Assembly: GCF_014192335.1 (NCBI RefSeq)
Contig: NZ_JACHXU010000015.1
Location: 1 to 64,000 of the forward strand
Source: Aporhodopirellula rubra
GTDB lineage: Bacteria > Planctomycetota > Planctomycetia > Pirellulales > Pirellulaceae
Direction: 5' to 3'
DNA length: 64,000 nt
A program made the translations under genes and the position numbers. The notes under the pieces are model-generated. The model was not told the DNA's origin. It saw only the letters and a list, made by a program, of their open reading frames with translations, and searched no databases. Positions 16,018-24,704 of the stretch are shown here, piece after piece (positions within the stretch are counted from its first letter, which is position 1; each line of letters starts with the position of its first letter).

Positions 16018-19000
16018 TCAATCCGTCACCAGTGCCGAGGGGCCGTGCGGCGATACTGCCACCGGGACCGAAAACAATGGCGGGTCGCTGACGTTGAGTG
16101 GCTTCTTTCCCGATGGATGTTGTCTTTCATCGGTCATCTGCGAGACACGACGCGTGAGGAACAACTCGGCTTCGAGGAAGCTGAGATAGCCATCATTGTC
16201 ACTGTCAGCGGCCTTCGTGTGCAAAGCTTCTAACAAGGCTTCCGTAAACGCACCGTTCTTCCAGTCAGAATGTTCAATCGATTGTTCCTCGCCCACACAG
16301 GAAACGATGTACATCAGTTGCTGTTGCCGCCACGGGTCAACGCCACGCTTATTAAACGGTTGAAAGTTGCGGTGCGTTTGGATGCCGCCGGCGTGACACG
16401 TGTCGAGCAATGCGATCTTTTTGCTGGTTCCGATTTTACGTTCCAACCAGGGCTCGAAATCGTTCATGTAGATGGCGGCTTGCTCAAGATTTTCCGGATC
16501 AATGTCGTAGGGTGCGAAGAACCATTCATCCCAAGGATCAAACGCACCATGGCCGGCGAGATACAAAATCGCGACGTCTCGCGGGTCGTTTGCTTTGCGT
16601 GACATCCATCCCATCGCACCACGGATTTTGCTCGACGTCGCGTTTTCGTTCGTAAGCAGTTTGCACTCAACCTCACCGTACATTCCGCGGTTCATCGTTT
16701 GACAGGCTGCAACGAAGTCAGTGGCGTCCTGGTGAGCGTACCGTAGGCTCAGATCCTCTCGTTCATACCGGCTTACTCCGATTGCGAGCACATACAAATT
16801 TGGCTTGACCGATGTCGCCACTCTTTGTGCACGACGCTGGATCAACATTCTCGCCGTTTGGCTGTGCGCGTGGTCGTGAGCGGCAACCAATTCGATCTGA
16901 TTGCTGCCCGGTTCCAACTCAATGGTTTGCGCGACGTTCATCAGAACCCGATCACCCCGGCTGTACGTACGCGTAACTCGGTAAGACGTGCGTGGCGAGT
17001 GACCGTTGACTGCGAAGCGGATCGAGTCAACCGGAAGGTGACTCTGGGTCGAGATTTCGGCTTCAACAACAATCTCAGCTTCATCGGTTTTGAATAAACG
17101 ATCGGGCGAAGTTAGCCTTACCAAGGGCGGTGCGATATCCGCCAAATCGTCAGGCAGTTGGTTGGGTGCCGCCGGTACCGATTCAGGTGCGACCGCCAGG
17201 GTCGGTTGGCCGGTGACCGTTTCGACTCGCATCCCAAGTGCTCGCAACTTTTGATCGATCAGCTTGGGTTGATAGAGGACTGACTGAAACTGCTGGGCGC
17301 GATGGAAATTAGCGGGCTCATGGCGTTGCCCGTTGAGGTGAAATCCAATGAAGCGTTCTCCGTTCGGGCTGGCGTCGTATCGCCCTTGGGCATCCCAAAC
17401 GACCCACTCTCCTCCGCTCGAAAAGAACACACTGAGATTGGGTTCGACATAGTCGGGTGCTTCGCTGAGACGGACGTTTGCGTTCTGAAGTGCGGTGGTC
17501 GGGCCCGGTTCTTGACGTGACTGTCCGGCCAAGACGGGTTCGCGATGATTCATATCTCGGAGCCAGCGGATTTCGACGTTTTGGCCGGCACGATAGTCCC
17601 GGTCGAGCATTCTTTTCATCCGTTCGTAAAACGGCAGGCCGTCGAATGAGAGAATTTTGTCACCAGGAATCAGCCCCACCCGCGCCGCTTCACTGCCCGG
17701 CGGCACCTCCATGACTTGGTTTCCCCAACAGATCGCATCGAGATCGCCGAGCGTTCGCGGGGCGGATATTTCCCAGAAGCGGACGGTTCCGTCAAACGAC
17801 GAACTGACAAAGTTCCGACCGTCTGGTGAGACCGAGATTGAGGAGACGACCGAATCGTGGCCTAGAAAGACTCGCTTGACCGCCAATCGACCGTTGCGAA
17901 AGCCGACCTGTAATAAACGACCACGCTGCGTCCCGACCAAAATCGGCGCCGGATCCGACATCACGTTGGCATTGGGCAAAAACGCAAACGCGGTCGGCGT
18001 GTCGCCATCACCCGCAAAAGCGAACTCGCGGATATCAAACGTCGTTTCGCCGACCGTGCGATTGTTCGCGTCCGATTCTCTCAGTTGCAACGTGCCACTG
18101 CCGGGCGAAGTGCGAAGGTGATACCGTCGACCGGTCGCTCGATCCATGTGAACCGGGTTGGCTTCGCCGGTCACGCTCGCCGCCTGCTTAGCGATTCGCC
18201 GCGGCTGAACATTCCACTGGTGAGTGATCGCACCGGCAACGTTATAACGATATTGATTCTGCGGCAGAGGCGCCGTTGAGATCAGCAACCGTTTGGAATC
18301 ATAGGGCCAAACGACTCGGTATATCGGCAGTGCGCCGGAGCGGATGCGGTGGATGCGCTCCATCGTATTGAGATTCCAAATGTGAATCTCTCCCAGCGCA
18401 TCGGCGCTGGCGGCCAATCCTAATTCAGTCTTTACCGTCACCGCGGTGGGAAAGAAACGATGCCGATCATAATAGAGCGATGGCGGTCCGGTAGGCTGTT
18501 TCCAAACACCGATCCAGTATTCACTAACGCGTTCGTTTAACTGCACGGTAGATCCGGCGATCGTCATGTGATCGTTGTCGCCGAGGAACAAGCTTCCTAC
18601 GTCCAACAATTTTTCGATCGTGTGCGGATTCTCTTCTTGAATTTGTTTCAACTTGCGATCGACCGCTTTGGCGGCGCACGCCGGACAGGCCCGATTGAGC
18701 ACCTCTTGGCGGAGCAGATTGCCAGTAATCGGTGAATTCAATTCCGATGTTCCGTTGTCAACGACAGTGTCACGGGTGCCCAAGAAGTATCGACGAATCT
18801 TCGGCGGCAATGGATCCGCGTTACCGATCGCACGCCTCTGCGACGTCGACACAAACTGCACACTGCGACCGTCACAATGAATCAGAAATTCGCTGCCACT
18901 CGGAAATCCGAAATAGGCAAATTCGATGTTCGATGCCGTCCGTGGATCGTATCGCAGGTTCACCGTGAACGGGTCACTCGTCGTTCCCGCCTCGGCATTC

Positions 19001-19518
19001 CATCGAGACACGATCATGGTACCGTCGCAGCTCCATGTCGCGAGGAATCTCCCGTCGGGCGAAAACGCGACTCCTGACGTGCATCCGGAGTGGCCCGGCA
19101 ACAAACCGTGAATACGGTCAGGGCTGTTGAGTGAGTAAACCCGCGTCGAACCCAATTTCGTATTGTCGCTTACGCCGACGATCAAAAAGCGTCCATCGGG
19201 AGAGAACACAACACTGTTAATCGTGCCAACTAACAATCCATGCGGCTCCTGAAAGCCGCGGAGTGTCGACCACAACTGTCTCGAATCCAATTTCCAAACG
19301 CGGACCGTTTTACCATCGGCGGCCGCCAACCATTTGCGATCATGACTGATGTCCAACGCCGTGACCCAATTGCCACGGACGCCTTCCGGGTCGATCACTA
19401 ATTGCCGCTCGGCGGCGTAACCCGAGTCCGTCTCGGCGGCGCGGGCAATCCCGGCAACGCTCGCCCAAAATCCGGTTAATAGCACGCTGCCTATCAACAA
19501 TCGACGCCCGATTCCCAT
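16018..19518 (-). CDS. WD40-PDZ-caspase-domain exported protein
   Basis: 1166 residues from ATG 19518, chosen because it gives a standard signal peptide (RRLLIGSVLLTGFWASVAGIARA); two upstream ATGs are possible. WD40-type repeats fill roughly residues 45-600 (SVVFSPDGRFL, GVAFSPDGRFLATWSCDG, SISVSPDGRNFVSSSFDGTVRFW). A PDZ domain follows (VPPGSEAARVGLIPGDKILSF). The C-terminal 280 residues are a peptidase C14 domain: NLYVLAIGVSRYE, catalytic His990 in LYLAGHGAFD and Cys1041 in ALLDTCHAGG. SDNDGYLSFLEAELF near the end resembles a calcium-binding EF-hand-like loop. Both catalytic residues are present, so proteolysis is plausible. The WD40/PDZ part probably recognises targets in the envelope. 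CxxC in NRACPACAAK lies within the propeller. Confidence 0.87.
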   Translation of the reverse strand: MGIGRRLLIGSVLLTGFWASVAGIARAAETDSGYAAERQLVIDPEGVRGNWVTALDISHDRKWLAAADGKTVRVWKLDSRQLWSTLRGFQEPHGLLVGTINSVVFSPDGRFLIVGVSDNTKLGSTRVYSLNSPDRIHGLLPGHSGCTSGVAFSPDGRFLATWSCDGTMIVSRWNAEAGTTSDPFTVNLRYDPRTASNIEFAYFGFPSGSEFLIHCDGRSVQFVSTSQRRAIGNADPLPPKIRRYFLGTRDTVVDNGTSELNSPITGNLLRQEVLNRACPACAAKAVDRKLKQIQEENPHTIEKLLDVGSLFLGDNDHMTIAGSTVQLNERVSEYWIGVWKQPTGPPSLYYDRHRFFPTAVTVKTELGLAASADALGEIHIWNLNTMERIHRIRSGALPIYRVVWPYDSKRLLISTAPLPQNQYRYNVAGAITHQWNVQPRRIAKQAASVTGEANPVHMDRATGRRYHLRTSPGSGTLQLRESDANNRTVGETTFDIREFAFAGDGDTPTAFAFLPNANVMSDPAPILVGTQRGRLLQVGFRNGRLAVKRVFLGHDSVVSSISVSPDGRNFVSSSFDGTVRFWEISAPRTLGDLDAICWGNQVMEVPPGSEAARVGLIPGDKILSFDGLPFYERMKRMLDRDYRAGQNVEIRWLRDMNHREPVLAGQSRQEPGPTTALQNANVRLSEAPDYVEPNLSVFFSSGGEWVVWDAQGRYDASPNGERFIGFHLNGQRHEPANFHRAQQFQSVLYQPKLIDQKLRALGMRVETVTGQPTLAVAPESVPAAPNQLPDDLADIAPPLVRLTSPDRLFKTDEAEIVVEAEISTQSHLPVDSIRFAVNGHSPRTSYRVTRTYSRGDRVLMNVAQTIELEPGSNQIELVAAHDHAHSQTARMLIQRRAQRVATSVKPNLYVLAIGVSRYEREDLSLRYAHQDATDFVAACQTMNRGMYGEVECKLLTNENATSSKIRGAMGWMSRKANDPRDVAILYLAGHGAFDPWDEWFFAPYDIDPENLEQAAIYMNDFEPWLERKIGTSKKIALLDTCHAGGIQTHRNFQPFNKRGVDPWRQQQLMYIVSCVGEEQSIEHSDWKNGAFTEALLEALHTKAADSDNDGYLSFLEAELFLTRRVSQMTDERQHPSGKKPLNVSDPPLFSVPVAVSPHGPSALVTD

Positions 19519-19723
19519 GTCAGCCAAACAGGTTGATGTTTTATAGGTCATGAGGGAGCCCAAAATATGTCAACAGTCCGAGGTCGGAGAGCAGCGTATC
19601 GCTACGCTATCCCGATCCAGTACATACCGAAATCCACGTCGCACCGGACAACGTTTTAGTTTACGCGATGTCGCGAGAACGTTTCAGCGTGTAGAGCGAA
19701 ACAAATTCCCAAGGCAAAATCCT

Positions 19724-20503
19724 TCAGTCGTGGCGAAACAAATGATAGGTGAATGCTCCCAACAATTCGTCGGGCTCGGCGGCATGACAATCGACGCATT
19801 GGTCGCTCGCCCGAATTGCCCCAAGCATCGAAACTCGAGATGCCGTCCGTTCAACAATGAGATTCTCGCCCGCCCGGAGCCTTTCAGCGGCCTGGGTCTC
19901 GAACGCATTGAGTAGGCGGGTAGGAACTTGGTCGCTTTTAAGACAATGCATTTTCGGCAGTTCGCTTTCGTCGTAAGCAACGGGCTGACTAAACCGATCC
20001 AAACTGACTAGCTGTACTAGATCGAGCTTCCACACGTCGGAGTCTTGTCCGCGTAAATATTCACCTGACATCTTCGACAACGTGGGATGCTCGGCGTCCT
20101 TTGCCCGAGTCCCCAGCGCCCCCCACATTCCATAAGGATTCTTGGCGGTCGGATCAGCTCGCTCATCCGAAAACGCGTTGGCGTCTTCTATAAATCGCAC
20201 TGCGTCATCACCTATGAGTACATGCCGACCGCCGCGGGAGATCCCCAATCCATCGGCGGCGCGGAACCCTTCCGTGTTCGCTCGATGCAGTGCATCGGGG
20301 GTGGTTTCGAACAATTCGATTTGCAGCGGATCCAGATCGATTTCAGCTTCATCGATCGAAACGACAGAATCCAAACGCTCCGGCACATGGACTTCACTCC
20401 GTGCCGGGTTGGGCAACGGCTCGACAGCCGATTCTCTTCCGCGGCGAAGGACTGCGACGACTGTCAAACAGAGAACCATCGCCAAGAACAGATAGGATCG
20501 CAT
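19724..20503 (-). CDS. Anchored protein with DUF1559-type tail and CxxCH heme motif
   Basis: 259 residues from ATG 20503. A single N-terminal hydrophobic helix (MRSYLFLAMVLCLTVVAVL) anchors or exports the chain. Residues around 85-145 read GGRHVLIGDDAVRFI and KNPYGMWGALGTRA, which match the C-terminal end of DUF1559 proteins (compare HVLIADGAVKFV and PYGLWGALGSIA in the 13250 gene). The prepilin leader and the rest of DUF1559 are missing. Near the C-terminus CVDCH (residues 236-240) is a c-type heme attachment motif, followed only by a 19-residue tail. The combination is unusual; it may be a small redox or sensory protein. No operon partner is evident. The minus-strand caspase gene lies about 200 bases downstream. 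Confidence 0.6.
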   Translation of the reverse strand: MRSYLFLAMVLCLTVVAVLRRGRESAVEPLPNPARSEVHVPERLDSVVSIDEAEIDLDPLQIELFETTPDALHRANTEGFRAADGLGISRGGRHVLIGDDAVRFIEDANAFSDERADPTAKNPYGMWGALGTRAKDAEHPTLSKMSGEYLRGQDSDVWKLDLVQLVSLDRFSQPVAYDESELPKMHCLKSDQVPTRLLNAFETQAAERLRAGENLIVERTASRVSMLGAIRASDQCVDCHAAEPDELLGAFTYHLFRHD

Positions 20504-20566
20504 TTTTAAGTTCCCAGTCTCATTCCTTGGTCCCCCGCAACACATGTAGCGACGACACGCCCCAGT

Positions 20567-20601
20567 GTATCAAAAATAAGTGGGGTATCAAAAATGGGTG
20601 G
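20567..20601. repeat. Tandem 17-base repeat upstream of the CxxCH protein gene
   Basis: GTATCAAAAATAAGTGG (20567-20583) and GTATCAAAAATGGGTGG (20585-20601) repeat with an 18-base period and two mismatches. They lie 64 bases upstream of the start at 20503, where they could serve as an operator for a dimeric regulator. No known box was recognised. Confidence 0.45.
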
Positions 20602-20674
20602 CGCATCAGGAAGAGACAAGGATCTGAAAAGTCGCATTGTCAAAACAGTCGACGATCCAGGAATCCGTGCCGAA

Positions 20675-21133
20675 TCAAGCCGGTGGCCAACGGACGCACT
20701 GGGTTACGTTCGGACGAATGCGAACGAAGCCGTCGAGTTCAGGTGGAGTGGCGTAGTGATATCCCCACGCTTTGCCGATGCAATCATCCGAGGTGATTTC
20801 GGATTGATCGATTGAGTCAGACCGATACACCTCAACAACCACACGATCGTAGAGGTTCGCGGTACCGGGCTGGTGCGTGCCTTCGACGGCATCGATCACC
20901 TTCAGCACCTCGGCCAAGTACGCACGCTCAAATTGCCAAAGCTCACCCTGTACACGGTCGTCTCCCACGGTCAGGGCAGGGTAGTCGGAGCGGCCATAAA
21001 GAGCTCCGCAAACCCAACCCGGGGTAACGGCGAGCGGTGGATGCGGCCAGCACCTCTCGCGACACTGCCCTCGGCAGAGTGTTCCATAGACGAAGAAACT
21101 GTCGATCAAATTCGAGTCAGGCGAGGTTGGCAT
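20675..21133 (-). CDS. Gamma-glutamylcyclotransferase (AIG2-like) family protein
   Basis: 152 residues. The substrate-binding loop FVYGTLCRG near residue 14, the YPALT segment and the acidic residue in VIDAVEGTH (the catalytic Glu position) define the GGCT fold. Members release 5-oxoproline from gamma-glutamyl peptides or gamma-glutamylamines. The 40-residue tail (CIGKAWGYHYATPPELDG) supplies the last strands. The gene is single and divergent from the DUF1549 gene. The specific substrate is not determined. Confidence 0.8.
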   Translation of the reverse strand: MPTSPDSNLIDSFFVYGTLCRGQCRERCWPHPPLAVTPGWVCGALYGRSDYPALTVGDDRVQGELWQFERAYLAEVLKVIDAVEGTHQPGTANLYDRVVVEVYRSDSIDQSEITSDDCIGKAWGYHYATPPELDGFVRIRPNVTQCVRWPPA

Positions 21134-21488
21134 GATAGTGAGAACAACTCAAAGAGCTGGTACCGATACAGGAGGACTAACATAGACTAGAAAAGCTCGA
21201 GTGGGTGACGTTCCCGAGCGACGGTTGGCGGCGGAAGGCTGCGAGAGGGAGGTCGCGACGTTCCAAAATTGCACCGTGGTGGATCGACCGAGACCGGTGA
21301 CGGCGATCCGGAACGAGGTCCAACAAACGGCTTATCACTCTTATCCGACTTCGTTGGGCGAGGATGTGGTACAAACGAGTATCAAATTGCGATGCGAATC
21401 CGTTTTACAAACTAAAATTGGATCGACGTACCCGCCTTCCGGTCCACCCCGTCGCACCGCTCCGCTGATCGCATTGAAGGAGTCGTTT
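21134..21488. other. Divergent intergenic region
   Basis: About 355 bases between the GGCT-like gene and the DUF1549/1553 gene. An open frame from 21201 is in phase with the latter but shows no protein-like features before the GTG at 21489, so I treat it as leader DNA. Promoters must lie here, but no clear boxes were found. Confidence 0.5.
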
Positions 21489-24400
21489 GTGCCCCAAGCC
21501 TGCGAACGCCACATGAGATTCCGATTCCCGCTCGCCTGCGTCCCAAAATTCGTCGCGGTCGTTTTCGCGTCCGTATTGTTCTTGTTCGGCGTAGTATTGA
21601 TCGGCGGCCCGGTACGAGGTGCAGACCGCGTCGACTTCAATGCAGAAGTCCGCGTGCTGTTATCGGACAAATGTTTCCTCTGCCACGGCCCTGACGAAGG
21701 GACCCGCGAGGCCGGTTTGCGTTTGGACATCCGAGAGGACGCGATTGAATCTTCGGCGATCGTACCGGGAAGCCCCGACGACAGCGAGATCCTCGCGCGG
21801 ATCACGAGCGACGACCCGGACTTTGTCATGCCACCACCGTCGACGGGCAAAACGGTTTCGGCAGAGGAAGCCGAAACAATCCGGCGGTGGATTTCGCAAG
21901 ACGCACCCTACGACGAACACTGGGCTTTCGTCGCGCCGCGGCGACCTGAATTGCCGGACGTGCAAACGCGTAAATGGGTGCGAAACGAAATTGATCACTT
22001 CGTTTTGGCCGAATTGGAATCGCGTTCGCTAACACCCTCGCCACAGGCCGATCCCGAAACGCTCGCACGCCGTCTATCGCTCGATCTCGTCGGCCTGCCA
22101 CCAACGCTCGAACAACTCGACCGCCTCGTCAATGCAGAACCGCAAGCCGAAGCAATGGACGCTTTTGCTGGTGAACTGATGAAGTCGCCTCACTTTGGCG
22201 AGCGTTGGGCACGATGGTGGCTCGACGTGGCCCGGTATTCCGACTCGGCGGGCTACGAAAAAGACCTGCCACGTTCGGTTTGGTTCTATCGGGACTGGGT
22301 GATCGATGCGATGAATCGAGACATGCCGTATGACCAATTCATTGTCGAGCAGATTGCAGGCGACCTCCTCTCCGGTGCAACACAGAGCCATCGGGTTGCG
22401 ACCGGTTTTCTGCGGAACTCAATGACCAACGAAGAGGGCGGGGCGGATCCGGAGCAATTCCGCGTGGAAGGAATGTTTGATCGTGTTGACGCGATCGGCA
22501 AAGCAATTTTGGGCATCACGACTCAGTGCGCCCAATGCCATACGCATAAATACGATCCGATCAGTCACACCGAGTACTATCAAATCTTCGCAGCACTGAA
22601 TGATTTCCACGAAGGCTGCATCTCGGTCTACACACCGGAACAAGCCGACATTCGAGACGAGATTGCAGACGCGATCGCGGACATCGAAAATCGCCTGCGT
22701 GAGATTACCCCGGACTGGAAAGAAAAAGTGGCGGCGTGGGCGGCTAAGGTTGCGTCAGAGCAACCAACCTGGACGGTGATGAAACCGACGACGGTCCCAT
22801 TTGAGGGACAAAAGTTTGGGCTTCTCGAGGACGGCTCGATCATCAGTGAGAGTTACGCGCCGTCCAAGGCGAGCAACGATTTCTCGTTGACCACTCACGT
22901 CGGAACGATTACCGCAGTGCGACTCGATGCATTGATGCATCCGCAACTCCCTCGCGGCGGACCAGGGCGCAGCGTTGACGGAACGGGAGCGTTATCAGAG
23001 TTCAAACTCAAAATCCAACCGACCGCAAAAGACGCCAAAGCGATCGATATCAAATTCGTTCGAGCGGTTGCCGACGTCAATCCGCCACGGCGCGACCTGA
23101 AACCGCGATACCGTATTAAAGAGGCGTCCAAAGACGACCGGGTCGTCGGTCCGATCGAATACGCGATTGATGGTGACGAGAAAACCGCGTGGACAACCGA
23201 TCTCGCACCCGGGCGTCGTAATCAACCGCGGCATGCGATCTTTGTCCCGGAGTCGCCGATCGTGATTGACGGCGAGGCCACCTTGACTTTCACGATGGTG
23301 CAAAAGCACGGCGGCTGGAACAGCGATGACAACCAAAACTTCCTGATCGGACGATACCGATTCAGCATCACCGATTCGGACGTCATCCCTGAAACGACAG
23401 TCAACACGAGCATTTTGCCGCTACTAAAAATCCCGGCAGCACAACGATCGGCGGCGCAGTGGAAGCAATTGTTTTCACAGTGGCGATTGACTCAGGATTC
23501 ATTCGCCCCCCAGAACCGAGAGATTGAATCGTGGTGGAGTCGTTATCCAGAGACCGCGACGCAGTTAGTTGCAGTATCAAAAGTAACACCGCGGGAGACG
23601 TTTGTTCTCAACCGTGGCGACTTTCTCAGCCCGACCGAACGTGTTCGCGCCGACGCGCCCGCGTTTCTGCACCCGATGGAAACGTCCGACTCCCCCGACC
23701 GTTTGCGATTCGCTCGTTGGCTCGTATCGAAGGATTCTCCGACGACTCCGCGGGTGATCGTCAATCGCATCTGGCAGGCGTATTTCGGCCGCGGTTTGGT
23801 CTCCACACCGGAAGACTTTGGCTTTCAATCGGCGTCGCCTTCGCACCCCGAATTGTTAGACTTCCTCGCTCGCGAATTGATCGACAGTGGCTGGAGCTTG
23901 CAGCACATTCATCGACTCATCGTGGATTCGGCAACGTACCGTCAAAGTTCGATCGCCTCGGCGGGATCATGGCGAGAGGATCCCGAAAACGAGTGGATCT
24001 CGCGTGGGCCTCGACGGCGTGTGGAAGCGGAAATGGTTCGCGACATCGCGTTATCGGCTAGCGGTCTGTTGAACACGAAGATCGGCGGTCCGAGCATCTA
24101 TCCGCCCGCGCCGCGGTTCCTGTTCGAACCTCCGACCAGTTATGGGCCCAAGGTGTGGGCGTTGGACTCCGGCGAAACGCAATACCGCCGATCGCTCTAT
24201 GTGCATCAGTATCGCAGCATCCCGTATCCGCCACTGCAGGTGTTCGACGCACCAAAGGGAGACGCGTCCTGTGTTCGACGTGAATGCAGCAACACGCCGC
24301 TACAAGCACTCGTGATGCTCAACGAACCTCAATTCGTCGACACCGCTCGCGCCCTCGCATCCCGAACACTCCGAGAGGTTCACCCCACCGATCGGGCGGA

Positions 24401-24704
24401 TGCTCCCGGCGAAACGGATTGCCAACGCATCATTCATGCTTTCCGGTTGTGCACGAGTCGCACTCCCGACGCAGACGAAATCGACGTGCTCACGAACTTG
24501 CTGAACGAACAACGCGTGGCGTTCTCCGCCGAACCGGGTTCTTCGGCAAACGACGACAAGGCGAGCGAGCGTCTCGAAGATTTGATTGGTGTCCCCCTTC
24601 ATTCTTGTTTGCAGTTGACTGGGCAAACGCCCGCGGAGTTAGCCGCATGGATCGTCGTTAGCCGTACGATCTTGAACCTCGACGAAACGATCACAAAATC
24701 ATGA
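21489..24704 (+). CDS. Planctomycete cytochrome-DUF1549-DUF1553 protein
   Basis: 1071 residues starting at GTG 21489, chosen because AAGGAG ends 6 bases upstream; ATG 21513 is the alternative. An N-terminal hydrophobic segment (VAVVFASVLFLFGVVLIGG) exports or anchors it. The PSCyt1-type domain carries CFLCH (residues 62-66). DUF1549 follows (WVRNEIDHFVLAELE, RWARWWLDVARYSDSAGYEKD, NEEGGADPEQFRVEGMFDRVDA) with a second heme-type motif, CAQCH (347-351). The C-terminal DUF1553 domain has RLRFARWLVS, VIVNRIWQAYFGRGLV, PEDFGFQSASPSHPELLDFLA and ECSNTPLQALVMLN. Such proteins are very abundant in planctomycetes and always pair with DUF1501 proteins; a role in exported sulfated-glycan or redox metabolism has been suggested, but no reaction is established. 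The stop overlaps the DUF1501 start by 4 bases (ATGA). Confidence 0.92.
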   Translation: MPQACERHMRFRFPLACVPKFVAVVFASVLFLFGVVLIGGPVRGADRVDFNAEVRVLLSDKCFLCHGPDEGTREAGLRLDIREDAIESSAIVPGSPDDSEILARITSDDPDFVMPPPSTGKTVSAEEAETIRRWISQDAPYDEHWAFVAPRRPELPDVQTRKWVRNEIDHFVLAELESRSLTPSPQADPETLARRLSLDLVGLPPTLEQLDRLVNAEPQAEAMDAFAGELMKSPHFGERWARWWLDVARYSDSAGYEKDLPRSVWFYRDWVIDAMNRDMPYDQFIVEQIAGDLLSGATQSHRVATGFLRNSMTNEEGGADPEQFRVEGMFDRVDAIGKAILGITTQCAQCHTHKYDPISHTEYYQIFAALNDFHEGCISVYTPEQADIRDEIADAIADIENRLREITPDWKEKVAAWAAKVASEQPTWTVMKPTTVPFEGQKFGLLEDGSIISESYAPSKASNDFSLTTHVGTITAVRLDALMHPQLPRGGPGRSVDGTGALSEFKLKIQPTAKDAKAIDIKFVRAVADVNPPRRDLKPRYRIKEASKDDRVVGPIEYAIDGDEKTAWTTDLAPGRRNQPRHAIFVPESPIVIDGEATLTFTMVQKHGGWNSDDNQNFLIGRYRFSITDSDVIPETTVNTSILPLLKIPAAQRSAAQWKQLFSQWRLTQDSFAPQNREIESWWSRYPETATQLVAVSKVTPRETFVLNRGDFLSPTERVRADAPAFLHPMETSDSPDRLRFARWLVSKDSPTTPRVIVNRIWQAYFGRGLVSTPEDFGFQSASPSHPELLDFLARELIDSGWSLQHIHRLIVDSATYRQSSIASAGSWREDPENEWISRGPRRRVEAEMVRDIALSASGLLNTKIGGPSIYPPAPRFLFEPPTSYGPKVWALDSGETQYRRSLYVHQYRSIPYPPLQVFDAPKGDASCVRRECSNTPLQALVMLNEPQFVDTARALASRTLREVHPTDRADAPGETDCQRIIHAFRLCTSRTPDADEIDVLTNLLNEQRVAFSAEPGSSANDDKASERLEDLIGVPLHSCLQLTGQTPAELAAWIVVSRTILNLDETITKS

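Noticed and set aside
20969..20984. GGTCAGGGCAGGGTAG, similar to the G-rich repeat
   Set aside because: It encodes the conserved YPALT segment of the GGCT family, so the likeness is explained by the protein.
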